Under the pieces are notes generated by a model that saw nothing but the letters and a program-made list of their open reading frames with translations, did no database searches and was not told the DNA's origin. The translations under genes were made by a program, and so were the position numbers. DNA of 57,693 nucleotides from Flavobacteriales bacterium (GTDB lineage Bacteria > Bacteroidota > Bacteroidia > Flavobacteriales > BACL11). The stretch covers positions 1-57,693 of the forward strand of contig JACNLP010000054.1 of assembly GCA_014381465.1 (NCBI GenBank). The letters are read 5' to 3'. Below are positions 36,775-46,263 of the stretch, piece after piece (positions within the stretch are counted from its first letter, which is position 1; each line of letters opens with the position of its first letter).

Positions 36775-38619
36775 ATGAAAAAATTATTATTTATTTTCTT
36801 TATTCTGATTAGTATTTTTTCTTTTTCGCAAGAAAAAAGAAATTGTGGCACTAATGATAGATTGGAATTTTACAGAAAATCTCATCCAGAAAGTATTGCA
36901 AAATCAAATGATTTTGAGCAGAAAATTCAACAATGGATAAAAGAAAATGCTAATACAAAAACTTCTGCAATTACTATTCCTGTAGTAGTGCATGTGGTTT
37001 ATAAAAATAATTCTGAGAATATCTCAGATGCTCAAATTCAAAGTCAAATTGATGTGCTAAATGAAGATTTTAGAAGATTAAATCAAGATGCTAACAACAC
37101 ACCATTTGATTTTTTGCCTTTTGCTGCCGATATGCAAATTGAGTTTTGTTTAGCAAAAAGATATTTGGGCGTGCCAACTACTGGCATTGTTCGCAAACAA
37201 ACTAATCTACCAGAATTCCCTCTTTATTCTGATAGTATTTTCTTTACAAATTACGGAGGAAGTAGCGCTTGGAACACAAGTAGATATCTAAATATTTGGG
37301 TATGTGATATTGCTGGAAGCGTTTTGGGTTGGGCACAATTTCCTGGTAGCGGTAATTCTCAAACTGATGGAATAGTTGTTGATTATCAAAAGTTTGGAAC
37401 AATTGGAACTGTAAGTCAACCATACCATAAAGGAAGAACAACAACCCATGAAGTAGGACATTGGCTCAGCTTGTTTCATGTTTGGGGCGACAACAGTTGT
37501 GGTGATGATTTTGTTTCGGACACACCAGAGCAAGAACAAGCAAATTATGGCTGCCAAATTCATCCGCAACCATCTTGCACTAATAGTGGCGATATGTTCA
37601 TGAACTTTATGGATTACTCTGATGATGCTTGCATGAATATTTTTACGCAAGGGCAAAAACTAAGAGTAATGGCACTGTTAAACACTTCTCGTTCTGGACT
37701 TATTTCCTCTGATGGCTGCCAGCCATTTACTATACCAAATTCAGATGCTGGAATATCTTCAATTATAAATCCTAATTCTCAAGATGTAGAATGTGCAAGT
37801 CCTGTTTACCCAAAAGTAGTGATTAAAAATTATGGCATTGATACGCTTTTTGTTGCAACTATAAAATATTCTGTTGATGCTGGAGCAGAGCAATTTCAAG
37901 TATGGAATGGAGCACTTGCTCAAAACCAAACTGACACTATACAATTGGCTGGAATTCCTGCAAGTGGCAGCTCTCATACTTTTTTGGCAAGCACAATAAA
38001 TCCTAATAACTCCACTGATATCAATACGCAAAACGATCAGGAATCTGTTGGATTTTCTACTCAATACGGAAATAAAATTAACTTAAAATTAGTTACCGAT
38101 AATTATGGGTGGGAAACTTCTTGGATACTTTTAGATGATAACTTAAATATTATTTCTCAGGGAGATAGTTTGCAAAGTAATACGCTTTATCAAAAAGATT
38201 TTTGCTTGGAAGATGGATGCTATTCCTTTATAATTTATGATAGTTATGGAGATGGGTTTTGCTGTGATTTTGGCAATGGATTTTATACTCTGAAAAAAGA
38301 AATCGATAATACTATTTTAGCAAGTAGTTCGCCATTTACGTTTTCTGATACTGCACATTTTTGCTTTTATGCTCTAAGTACAAATGAAATATTAGAAGAA
38401 ATGCTTATTTTTCCAAATCCTACAACTGGAATTCTGTATATAAATTATACCGAAAGTGCCAAAATTAAAATATCAAATACATTAGGAAAAGTTGTGTTTG
38501 AGCAGAATACTGTGCAAAATATAAGTATTGATTTATCTCATTTACCCAATGGCATTTACTTTTTATCGGCCAATACGGAGACTAATTTTTATTTACAAAA
38601 ATTAATTATTAGCAAATAG
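36775..38619 (+). CDS. M43-family zinc metalloprotease with T9SS domain (first copy)
   Basis: The 614-residue secreted protease has a signal peptide (FSFSQ), a TIPVVVHVVYKN strand typical of M43 (pappalysin-like/cytophagalysin), and the zinc motif HEVGHWLSLFH starting at residue 225, with a Met-turn NFMDYSDD. A lectin-like or Ig-like region follows (about residues 320-520), and the end (MLIFPNPTTGILYINY to KLIISK) is a type A T9SS signal. It is expected on the cell surface or in the medium, degrading proteins. It shares family and export route with the protein at 39806. Confidence 0.92.
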   Translation: MKKLLFIFFILISIFSFSQEKRNCGTNDRLEFYRKSHPESIAKSNDFEQKIQQWIKENANTKTSAITIPVVVHVVYKNNSENISDAQIQSQIDVLNEDFRRLNQDANNTPFDFLPFAADMQIEFCLAKRYLGVPTTGIVRKQTNLPEFPLYSDSIFFTNYGGSSAWNTSRYLNIWVCDIAGSVLGWAQFPGSGNSQTDGIVVDYQKFGTIGTVSQPYHKGRTTTHEVGHWLSLFHVWGDNSCGDDFVSDTPEQEQANYGCQIHPQPSCTNSGDMFMNFMDYSDDACMNIFTQGQKLRVMALLNTSRSGLISSDGCQPFTIPNSDAGISSIINPNSQDVECASPVYPKVVIKNYGIDTLFVATIKYSVDAGAEQFQVWNGALAQNQTDTIQLAGIPASGSSHTFLASTINPNNSTDINTQNDQESVGFSTQYGNKINLKLVTDNYGWETSWILLDDNLNIISQGDSLQSNTLYQKDFCLEDGCYSFIIYDSYGDGFCCDFGNGFYTLKKEIDNTILASSSPFTFSDTAHFCFYALSTNEILEEMLIFPNPTTGILYINYTESAKIKISNTLGKVVFEQNTVQNISIDLSHLPNGIYFLSANTETNFYLQKLIISK

Positions 38620-38630
38620 ATGTCCTTTTC

Positions 38631-38652
38631 TAATATGATATAAATCATATTA
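38631..38652 (+). promoter_or_regulatory. FNR/CRP-type palindrome upstream of the cytochrome c peroxidase gene
   Basis: TAATATGAT (38631-38639), ATAA, ATCATATTA (38644-38652) is a perfect 9-base inverted repeat. Its core is TGAT-N4-ATCA, the FNR-site core. The -7 box TAATTTTG is at 38671-38678; with a start near 38683 the centre lies about 41-42 bases upstream, the usual class II activator position. Confidence 0.55.
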
Positions 38653-38670
38653 AAGTTTTTAATTTTAAAG

Positions 38671-38678
38671 TAATTTTG
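38671..38678 (+). promoter_or_regulatory. -7 promoter element of the cytochrome c peroxidase gene
   Basis: TAATTTTG matches TAnnTTTG, ten bases before the ATG at 38688. Confidence 0.45.
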
Positions 38679-38687
38679 CTAAAAAAA

Positions 38688-39725
38688 ATGAAAAATTTAG
38701 TTATTATTATTTTAGCAACAATCTTCATCTTTTCGTGTAAATATGAAGATGCTCTAACTCCTGAGCCATACACTCCTACCCCTTATTTTTTAGCAACACC
38801 ACAGGATTTTCCTGATATGAAATTTGAGGAAGACAATCCCCTTACAGAAGAAGGAATCGCTTTAGGTGAAAAGCTTTATTTTGATAACATCTTATCTACT
38901 AACGGAAATTCTTGTTCTTCCTGCCATTATCAAGAGTTTGCCTACTCCTCTCCTTCAATTGGGCCAACAGGAAATAATATAATGCCTCATTTTAACTTAG
39001 GATGGAAAAAACATTTCGGTTGGGCTGGTGGAGAAAAGGTTTTAGAATTGGTAGATTTAGGTGATTTGGAAGATGGAAATCCATTTTTAAATATAGCTGG
39101 TGTAATGGGTCAAAACGATTCCATTCTTTCTCGATTTAAAAAACATCCTGTTTATAAAGAAATGTTCAGAAAAGCTTTTAATGTGGATATTGTGAATGTA
39201 GATATTGACACAAGAAAAAAGCATATCAGCAATGCTCTTGCTCAGTTTATGCGAACTCTTGTTTCTGCAAATTCCAAATACGATAAATACTTGAGAAATG
39301 AATTGCAACTTACTACTTCCCAGCTAAATGGGTTTGTGATTTTCAATACCGAAAAAGGGGATTGCTTTCACTGCCATAGTACCGCAATGTTTACTGACCA
39401 TTTATTTCATAACAATGGTATTTCATCTGATTTTTTAGGAGTTGATAAAGGAAGGTATTTAGTTACTAATAATACGGAGGATATGGGAAAATTCTATACT
39501 CCAAGTTTGCGAAATATTGAATTCACCTCTCCATATATGCATGATGGTAGATTTGAAACTCTGGAAGAAGTAATTGAACATTATAATTCTGGTGGACATT
39601 ATTCTACTACTATTGACCCTCTGATGAAAAAAGTTGGCATTGGCCTGCAGCTTACCGAACAAGAAAAACAAGATCTTATTGCTTTCTTAATAACTTTATC
39701 AGATACAGAATTTCTAACTAACTAA
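38688..39725 (+). CDS. Di-heme cytochrome c peroxidase (MauG/CcpA-like) lipoprotein
   Basis: The start is ATG 38688; an upstream TTG is not needed. The 345-residue protein has a lipobox (FSC, Cys17) and two heme sites, CSSCH at residues 76-80 and CFHCH near residue 223, with the family phrases LGEKLYFDNILS, NTEKGDC and YMHDGRFETLEEVIEHYNSGG. It reduces hydrogen peroxide in the periplasm with electrons from a small cytochrome or related donor. An FNR-like site upstream fits low-oxygen control (inference). It sits between the two M43 protease genes. Confidence 0.92.
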   Translation: MKNLVIIILATIFIFSCKYEDALTPEPYTPTPYFLATPQDFPDMKFEEDNPLTEEGIALGEKLYFDNILSTNGNSCSSCHYQEFAYSSPSIGPTGNNIMPHFNLGWKKHFGWAGGEKVLELVDLGDLEDGNPFLNIAGVMGQNDSILSRFKKHPVYKEMFRKAFNVDIVNVDIDTRKKHISNALAQFMRTLVSANSKYDKYLRNELQLTTSQLNGFVIFNTEKGDCFHCHSTAMFTDHLFHNNGISSDFLGVDKGRYLVTNNTEDMGKFYTPSLRNIEFTSPYMHDGRFETLEEVIEHYNSGGHYSTTIDPLMKKVGIGLQLTEQEKQDLIAFLITLSDTEFLTN

Positions 39726-39805
39726 TTTTTTTTAATTCAAAAAAAGAAAATATTTTATTTAGATTTGCGTTCTTAAATTTTATCACTAAATAACTTCCTT
39801 TTATA

Positions 39806-41179
39806 ATGAACAAAAAAATATTTTTATCTCTAATAGTAGGTTGTGCTTTTATTAATTTAAATGCACAAGAAAATAATATTAAAAAATGTTTAACAACCCC
39901 TTTAATGGAGCAAGAATTAAAAGCAAATCCACAATACAAAAGTATAGTTGAAAATTATTTTAACGGATTGGAGGAGTGGGTAAAAAACAATCCAAAGACA
40001 AATGCTGTTATTACGATTCCTGTGGTGGTGCATGTAGTGCATAAGGCAAGTCATAATTTAGGTATTGGCACTAATATTCCACAAATACAAATTGATGATG
40101 CAATAAGAATATTGAATGAAGATTTTCGGAAAATGAATCCAGAATTTCCAAACCCGCCAAGAAATACATTTTTGAGCTATGCGGGTGATACCCAATTAGA
40201 ATTCTGCTTAGCAACTACTGATCCAAATGGGAATACTACAACTGGAGTAACTAGAACAGCAACTTCAAAAACAAGTTTTGATGCAGATGATAATACCGAT
40301 TCTAATGCCATGAAAAGAACTGCAACTGATGGAAAAGATGGTTGGGATGCCTTGAAATATTTGAATATTTGGGTATGTAATTTGACAAATTCTGGGGGCG
40401 GACAAACTCTTGGCTATGCCTATTTACCAGGGCAACAATCACAATCATGGACTGCTTGGAAAGATGGTTTGGTGGTAGATTACTCCTACTTTGGAACAGT
40501 AGGAAATGCAGCCAACTCTTCTCAAAATGATGGTAGAACAGCAACCCATGAAATTGGACATTACTTAGGACTTCTTCATACTTTCTGTGAACAAACAGAT
40601 GCACAAGGAAATACCATTTGCTGTGATAATGACAATACTTCATACGGAGGTTTTGTAGATGACACTCCTGCACAAGAAGATATTTATTGGGGATTGGTAA
40701 GTACAGGAACAAATAACAATACATGTAACGACACCCAATTTTCAAATGCATTTACTTCTAATGTGCTAGATATGGACGAAAATTTTATGGCTTATTCCTT
40801 CACAACTTGGATGTTTTCTCACAAGCAAATAAATGTAATGGACTACACCATGAACGCATCTACTGGACAAGGAGGAAGAGCCTCTTTAAAAACATCCAAT
40901 GGATGTATGATTACTGGAATAAATGAATTGTTACACAATAATTTAATAAGTGTTTATCCTAACCCTACAAGTAGTATGGTAAATTTCAAATTTGCTATGA
41001 ATATTAAAGTAAAATCTATTAGTATTCAAAATGTTTTGGGTGAAGAAATATTTACTACTACAAATATTCAAAATGACATTTTCTCTCTAGATTTATCTGA
41101 TTTTCCGAAAGGAATTTACTTTTCTATAATTGACACTGACAAAGGTAGAAGCACTGAGAAAATTCTGCTCTCCAAATGA
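39806..41179 (+). CDS. M43-family zinc metalloprotease with T9SS domain (second copy)
   Basis: The 457-residue protein has a signal peptide (FINLNAQ), TIPVVVHVVHKA, the zinc motif HEIGHYLGLLH at residue 248, a CCDNDN disulphide-type region, and a Met-turn NFMAYSFTTWMFS. The end (LISVYPNPTSSMVNFKF to EKILLSK) is a T9SS signal. It is shorter than the copy at 36775, lacking the lectin-like middle region. Its stop overlaps the mqnE start (ATGATG). Confidence 0.92.
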   Translation: MNKKIFLSLIVGCAFINLNAQENNIKKCLTTPLMEQELKANPQYKSIVENYFNGLEEWVKNNPKTNAVITIPVVVHVVHKASHNLGIGTNIPQIQIDDAIRILNEDFRKMNPEFPNPPRNTFLSYAGDTQLEFCLATTDPNGNTTTGVTRTATSKTSFDADDNTDSNAMKRTATDGKDGWDALKYLNIWVCNLTNSGGGQTLGYAYLPGQQSQSWTAWKDGLVVDYSYFGTVGNAANSSQNDGRTATHEIGHYLGLLHTFCEQTDAQGNTICCDNDNTSYGGFVDDTPAQEDIYWGLVSTGTNNNTCNDTQFSNAFTSNVLDMDENFMAYSFTTWMFSHKQINVMDYTMNASTGQGGRASLKTSNGCMITGINELLHNNLISVYPNPTSSMVNFKFAMNIKVKSISIQNVLGEEIFTTTNIQNDIFSLDLSDFPKGIYFSIIDTDKGRSTEKILLSK

Positions 41180-42291
41180 TGAAAACATCTTGTATATCTA
41201 GAGAATTACTTCCAAAAGATTTGATAAGTATTGTTAAAAAAGTAGAAAATCAGCAAAGAATCTCTGATAAAGAAGCTTTAACACTTTTTAAGAAATCCTC
41301 TCTCTCACTACTTGGAACTTTAGCCAACCAAATAAGGGAACGGCTGCACGGAAATAAAACTTATTTCAACAAAAACATACATATTGAACCGACTAATATT
41401 TGTGTTTTCGATTGTAAATTTTGTTCTTATTCTCGCCTTTTAAGTAAAAAACAAGAGGCATGGGAATACTCAGAAAAGCAAATGCTTGAAATCTTAAAAA
41501 ATGCACCAAAAGACATTACAGAAGTACATATTGTAGGTGGAGTTCATCCAAAAATGGGATTGGATTTTTTTGTGAGTCTGATTAAAAAAGCAAAAGAAAT
41601 ACGCCCAAATGTACATGTAAAAGCATTTACTGCTGTGGAACTAGAATACATTTGCCGAAAAGCAAAAGTAAGCTATAAAGAGGGATTGCAAATTTTAAAA
41701 GATGCGGGACAAGGTAGTTTACCTGGCGGTGGAGCTGAAATTTTTGATGAAAAAATCAGAAAAAATATTTGTGAAGACAAATGCACCACAGCCCAATGGC
41801 TAGCAATTCATGAGGCGGCACATTCTATTGGTATGCACTCTAACGCCACTATACTTTATGGGCATATCGAAAAAGCAGAACACATTATTGACCACATGAG
41901 TAAATTAAGAGATTTGCAGGATAAAACTGCTGGGTTCAATGCTTTTATTCCCTTAAAATTTAGAAATAAGAACAACCAAATGTCACATATTAAAGAGGTA
42001 TCTATTATAGAAGATATGCGAATGTTTGCCATTGCTAGAATTTATTTGGATAATTTTAAACACATAAAGGCCTATTGGCCAATGATTGGAAAAGAAACCA
42101 CTCAAACCCTACTTGGCTTTGGCGTAAATGATATTGATGGTACTATTGATGATACAACTAAAATTTATTCTATGGCTGGGGCTGAGGACCAAAACCCAAA
42201 AATGACTACTGAGGAAATTCTGCACTTAATAAAACAAGTAAAACGCCAACCCATTGAAAGGGATACGCTTTATGGAGTGGTGGAGAATTAA
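41176..42291 (+). CDS. mqnE: Aminofutalosine synthase
   Basis: The 371-residue radical SAM enzyme acts in the futalosine route to menaquinone, joining a carboxyvinyl-oxy-benzoate to SAM. The cluster cysteines are C76, C80 and C83 (CVFDCKFCSY), preceded by NIHIEPTN. Further MqnE landmarks are VGGVHPKMGLDFF, AGQGSLPGGGAEIF and HSNATILYGHIEK. These favour MqnE over MqnC. It overlaps the protease gene, and translation may begin at either of the two adjacent ATG codons. Confidence 0.88.
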   Translation: MMKTSCISRELLPKDLISIVKKVENQQRISDKEALTLFKKSSLSLLGTLANQIRERLHGNKTYFNKNIHIEPTNICVFDCKFCSYSRLLSKKQEAWEYSEKQMLEILKNAPKDITEVHIVGGVHPKMGLDFFVSLIKKAKEIRPNVHVKAFTAVELEYICRKAKVSYKEGLQILKDAGQGSLPGGGAEIFDEKIRKNICEDKCTTAQWLAIHEAAHSIGMHSNATILYGHIEKAEHIIDHMSKLRDLQDKTAGFNAFIPLKFRNKNNQMSHIKEVSIIEDMRMFAIARIYLDNFKHIKAYWPMIGKETTQTLLGFGVNDIDGTIDDTTKIYSMAGAEDQNPKMTTEEILHLIKQVKRQPIERDTLYGVVEN

Positions 42292-42350
42292 AAAGCATCT
42301 TATATCATAAGATTAATAAAGCAATAATAAGATTTTTTCTATAATATATC

Positions 42351-42358
42351 TACTTTTG
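42351..42358 (+). promoter_or_regulatory. -7 promoter element of the DEAD-box helicase gene
   Basis: TACTTTTG fits TAnnTTTG, four bases before the ATG at 42363. A hairpin ATCTTAT/ATAAGAT at 42297-42313 just upstream has no T-run and may mark the end of the mqnE transcript. Confidence 0.5.
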
Positions 42359-42362
42359 CAGC

Positions 42363-43484
42363 ATGGAAAATTTTAAAACATTAGGAGTAAAACCTGATTT
42401 TATTAAAGGGTTAAATGATTTAGGAATCATCAATCCTACTGATATACAAAAGCAAGTTATCCCTTTATTATTAGAAGGAAATACGGATTTGGTTGGGCAA
42501 GCCCAAACAGGGACAGGAAAAACGGCTGCTTTTGGTTTGCCACTTTTGCATAAAATTGATCCTAAAAATGATTATGTACAAGGTTTAATCTTGTGCCCTA
42601 CTCGTGAATTGGGGCAGCAAGTTGCCAAGCAGTTATTTCGTTACACTAAATATTCCGATAAAATTTTTACTGAGTCAGTGTATGGTGGAGAGAGAATTGA
42701 CAGACAAATAGCAAACTTAAAAAGAACTACACATATAGTAGTAGCAACTCCTGGTCGTTTGATTGATTTGGTAAATAGAAAAGCAGTTGATTTAAGTAAA
42801 GTAAAAACAGTTATTTTGGATGAAGCAGATGAAATGCTAAGTATGGGATTCAAAAAAGAACTAGATAAGATATTAGATTTTCTTCCAGAAGCACAAAGTA
42901 AATGGTTGTTTTCAGCAACTATGCCACAAGGAATTAAGCAAATTGTAAATAAGCATATGAGCGCTACTGTACACAGAATTACTGTGAGTGGGAGTAATGT
43001 TGTAAATGCAAAAATTGAACATAAATTTGTGCATTGTGAGGATACTGAAAAGTTTAATGTGCTTTTACAATTCTTAAATTCTGTAAAAGGACAAAGAGGA
43101 ATTGTTTTTTGTAGAACACGAAAAACAACAAGAAAAGTAGCGGCTCAACTCATAGCTAAAAATGTTGCTGCTGATGCTATTCATGGTGATTTGTTGCAAA
43201 AGGAAAGAGATAAAGTAATGCGTGCTTTTAAGAATGAAAACTTAAGTATTATTGTAGCTACTGATATTGCTGCAAGAGGAATTGATGTAGCTGATTTAAC
43301 TTTTGTGGTGCATTTTCAATTGCCTGATAAAGATGAGTACTACACACATAGAAGTGGTAGAACTGCTCGTGCTGGTAAAGAGGGAATCTCTTTGGTTTTA
43401 GCAAATGGTTATGATGTTAGGACAATTAGAGAATATGAGAAAAACTTAAAAATTTCTTTTTCAAAAGTAAAAGCTTTAAGATAG
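42363..43484 (+). CDS. DEAD-box RNA helicase
   Basis: The 373-residue ATP-dependent helicase has motif I AQTGTGKTAAF, motif II DEAD, motif III SAT, and motif VI HRSGRTARAG, plus the Q motif (GIINPTDIQKQVIP). It has only the two RecA domains, with no C-terminal RNA-binding tail, so it is near the minimum length for the RhlE/SrmB group. It unwinds RNA in ribosome assembly or cold adaptation; exact role unknown. Confidence 0.93.
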   Translation: MENFKTLGVKPDFIKGLNDLGIINPTDIQKQVIPLLLEGNTDLVGQAQTGTGKTAAFGLPLLHKIDPKNDYVQGLILCPTRELGQQVAKQLFRYTKYSDKIFTESVYGGERIDRQIANLKRTTHIVVATPGRLIDLVNRKAVDLSKVKTVILDEADEMLSMGFKKELDKILDFLPEAQSKWLFSATMPQGIKQIVNKHMSATVHRITVSGSNVVNAKIEHKFVHCEDTEKFNVLLQFLNSVKGQRGIVFCRTRKTTRKVAAQLIAKNVAADAIHGDLLQKERDKVMRAFKNENLSIIVATDIAARGIDVADLTFVVHFQLPDKDEYYTHRSGRTARAGKEGISLVLANGYDVRTIREYEKNLKISFSKVKALR

Positions 43485-43541
43485 TTGTGAGTTTAGAAGC
43501 ACCCTTTAGTATTTGCTTTTTAGAACCCAACTTTACTAATC

Positions 43542-44807
43542 CTATGTCTTTTGTTTTTTCTTTTTAGCTGCAGGAAAAAGAATATTATTTAGGATTAATC
43601 GATAGCCAGGTGAGTTAGGATGCAGATTTAAGTCAGTTGGAGGGTCGCCTACTTTGTGCTGATAATCTTCCGGATCGTGCCCACCATAAAAAGTCCAAGT
43701 GCCATTGCCAAATTTCCCATGAATATAACGGGCTTCATTGGTAGCTTTTGTTTCTCCCATAATTAGCACATTCGATTTTATATATTGATTTCTGAAAGAA
43801 GTAGTTTGCCCCATAAATCCTGCAATTACTTGCATGTGATTTTGGCAAAGCATAGTTGGTACAGGGTCCCATTTTGCTGAAAAATCAAATAATGTAAAAA
43901 AATCTATTTCTCTTTTTATCCTTCTTGTTTGTGTTGCATCAATGGATGAAAATTCATATTGATTAGGATTTTTCACTAAAGTAAAATCTTTAAAAGCAAA
44001 GGACTTATCAAAATTTAATTTTTCTTGTGCATTAGGATCTGCCGCATCCCCATCAAACATATGTGCACAAATATCAACCCCTTCAGCAGCTAATGCAATA
44101 TCGTAAGAGTCTGTAGCAGAGCACATGGCAAACAAGAAACCACCTCCAGCAGTAAATTCCTTAATTTTTTTAACTACAGCCAATTTATGCTCTGATACTT
44201 TTGAAAATCCTGCCTTATTTGCAGCTTGTTCGTACATTCTTTTTTGTTCTTTATACCAAGTGGCATTCTTGAAAGCAACATAAAATTTCCCGTATTGTCC
44301 AGTGAAATCTTCATGATGAAGATGAAGCCAATCAAAAAGAGGTAATGTTCCTGCAAGTACTTCTTCATCATATACCACCTGATAAGGAATTTCAGCATAT
44401 TTTAAAGCGAGTGTTACGGCATCATCCCAAGGTTGTTTATTTTTAGGAGAGTAAATAGCCACTTTTGGTGCTTTCTCCAATCGAACAACATCTTGGTTTA
44501 TCTCCGGACTTGCAATAGAAGTTAAAATTTGTGTGGATTGTACATCTGCAATAATTTCATAGCTAACTCCTCTTATGCTACATTCATTTTCTATTTCAGG
44601 ATAATGTTTTATTAAAAAACTCCCACCTCTATAGTTGAGTAGCCAATCTAATTTTATATCATTTTGCAGGGTATAAAAAGCAATTCCGTATGCTTTTAAG
44701 TGGTTTTTTTGTCCTGCATCCATTGGGATAAGAATATAAGCAGCCCATAATTTTGAGCAAAATAAAAAGATAATTATGAGTAAGAAATTTCTTTTACTAT
44801 TCATCAT
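43542..44807 (-). CDS. Exported protein mis-named 'asparagine synthetase B' in Bacteroidota
   Basis: The 421-residue protein has an N-terminal signal (IIIFLFCSKLWAA). The start YILIPMDAGQKNHLKAYGIAFY marks a conserved Bacteroidota family that databases often label asparagine synthetase B. It lacks the N-terminal catalytic Cys and the ATP pyrophosphatase loop (SGGxDS) of AsnB. The part with GGGFLFAMCSATDSYD and later HPNSPGYRLILNNILF is reminiscent of GATase1-like proteins. Real function unknown; likely periplasmic. It overlaps the dnaB gene by 11 bases. Confidence 0.72.
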   Translation of the reverse strand: MMNSKRNFLLIIIFLFCSKLWAAYILIPMDAGQKNHLKAYGIAFYTLQNDIKLDWLLNYRGGSFLIKHYPEIENECSIRGVSYEIIADVQSTQILTSIASPEINQDVVRLEKAPKVAIYSPKNKQPWDDAVTLALKYAEIPYQVVYDEEVLAGTLPLFDWLHLHHEDFTGQYGKFYVAFKNATWYKEQKRMYEQAANKAGFSKVSEHKLAVVKKIKEFTAGGGFLFAMCSATDSYDIALAAEGVDICAHMFDGDAADPNAQEKLNFDKSFAFKDFTLVKNPNQYEFSSIDATQTRRIKREIDFFTLFDFSAKWDPVPTMLCQNHMQVIAGFMGQTTSFRNQYIKSNVLIMGETKATNEARYIHGKFGNGTWTFYGGHDPEDYQHKVGDPPTDLNLHPNSPGYRLILNNILFPAAKKKKQKT

Positions 44808-46260
44808 TCATACTTGATGAATGCGAAATAAATGAGGGTTCATCACCTAAACTGCCATCTTCATTTGCCCCATCATAGTAATCAAGATCTGAGAATTTTG
44901 CAAGATTTCCAATAAATTTAAGTCGAATGTTTTCTAAGGAGCCATTTCTGTGTTTGGCAATAATTATTTCTGCTTGCCCTCTTGAATCATCTCCATTTTC
45001 CCATTCGTAAATTTTGTAATATTCAGGACGGTAAATAAAAGTTACAATATCAGCATCTTGCTCAATTGCTCCTGATTCTCTTAAATCGGCAAGTATTGGG
45101 CGTTTACTTGTTGAGGTTCTGGATTCCACTCCTCTATTAACTTGCGATAATGCGATAACTGGGATTTTTAATTCCTTAGCAATTCCTTTTAATGAGCGAG
45201 AAATGGTGCTAATTTCTTGCTCTCTGTTTCCGTTTTTATTTCCCCCTGCAGTCATTAGTTGTAAATAATCAACAATAATAATTTGAACGCCATGGTTTTT
45301 CACTAATCTTCTAGCTTTTGCTCTGAGTTCAAATACAGAAAGTCCTGGAGTATCATCAATATAGATTGGTGCTTCTGCTAAATCTTTAATTTTTTCGTGC
45401 AGTTGTACAAATTCATATTCTTCCAGATTTCCTTTTCTTAGTTTGTTTGATGGTATTTCAGATTCACTTGAAATCAATCTATTTACCAATTGGTCAGTTG
45501 ACATTTCCAAAGAGAAAAACCCAATAGGCATTTTATGATTTATTGCAATATTTCTGCACATAGTAAGTGCTAATGCTGTTTTTCCCATTCCAGGTCTAGC
45601 AGCAATTATTATTAAGTCCGATTTTTGCCAACCAGAAGTTACACGGTCTAGTTTTGAAAAACTAGAAGGAACCCCACTAAGTCCATCTTTTTTATTTTTC
45701 AGATCTTCAATATTCAGAATTGCACTAGAAATTAACTCACTCATCTTACTATAACTTTTCCTCAAACTTCCTTCCGTTACGCTAAAGAGTTCTTGTTCAG
45801 CATTGCTCAATAAATCAAAAACATCAATAGTTTCATCAAAAGAATCTTTTATAATATTGCTTGAAATTTGAATAAGCGACCTTTGTATAAATTTCTCTAC
45901 TATAATTCTGGCATGATATTCGGTATTGGCTGAAGAAGCCACATTATTAGTAAGTTGTGTGATATAAAAAGCTCCTCCTATGCTCTCTAAATTTCCTGAT
46001 TTTTTCAGTTGCTCAATAATGGTAAGAATATCAACCGGCTTACTTTCATTAAACAAAACAATGATAGCATCAAATATCTTTTGGTGTTCCATTTTATAAA
46101 AATATTCTGGCTTTAAAATGTCAATGGTATCTGATAACGCTTCATTGTCAAGCATTAATGCTCCTAAAACGGCTTCCTCTAATTCAATGGCCTGAGGAGG
46201 AAGTTTTCCATCTATTTTTCCATTTACACTTTTTAATTTTCTTGTAGTTTGTTTTGCCAT
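44797..46260 (-). CDS. dnaB: Replicative DNA helicase DnaB
   Basis: The 487-residue hexameric helicase opens the replication fork. The N-terminal domain (LPPQAIELEEAVLGALMLD) is followed by a RecA-like domain with Walker A AARPGMGKTALALTM near residue 220 and Walker B IIIVDYLQLM. No intein is present. It begins three bases after accA, in one minus-strand unit. Confidence 0.97.
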   Translation of the reverse strand: MAKQTTRKLKSVNGKIDGKLPPQAIELEEAVLGALMLDNEALSDTIDILKPEYFYKMEHQKIFDAIIVLFNESKPVDILTIIEQLKKSGNLESIGGAFYITQLTNNVASSANTEYHARIIVEKFIQRSLIQISSNIIKDSFDETIDVFDLLSNAEQELFSVTEGSLRKSYSKMSELISSAILNIEDLKNKKDGLSGVPSSFSKLDRVTSGWQKSDLIIIAARPGMGKTALALTMCRNIAINHKMPIGFFSLEMSTDQLVNRLISSESEIPSNKLRKGNLEEYEFVQLHEKIKDLAEAPIYIDDTPGLSVFELRAKARRLVKNHGVQIIIVDYLQLMTAGGNKNGNREQEISTISRSLKGIAKELKIPVIALSQVNRGVESRTSTSKRPILADLRESGAIEQDADIVTFIYRPEYYKIYEWENGDDSRGQAEIIIAKHRNGSLENIRLKFIGNLAKFSDLDYYDGANEDGSLGDEPSFISHSSSMNDE

Positions 46261-46263
46261 TTT

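Noticed and set aside
41176-42291. Assignment of this radical SAM gene as MqnC instead of MqnE
   Set aside because: The AGQGSLPGGGAEIF and HIEPTNICVFDCKFC patterns match MqnE better, although the two families are related.
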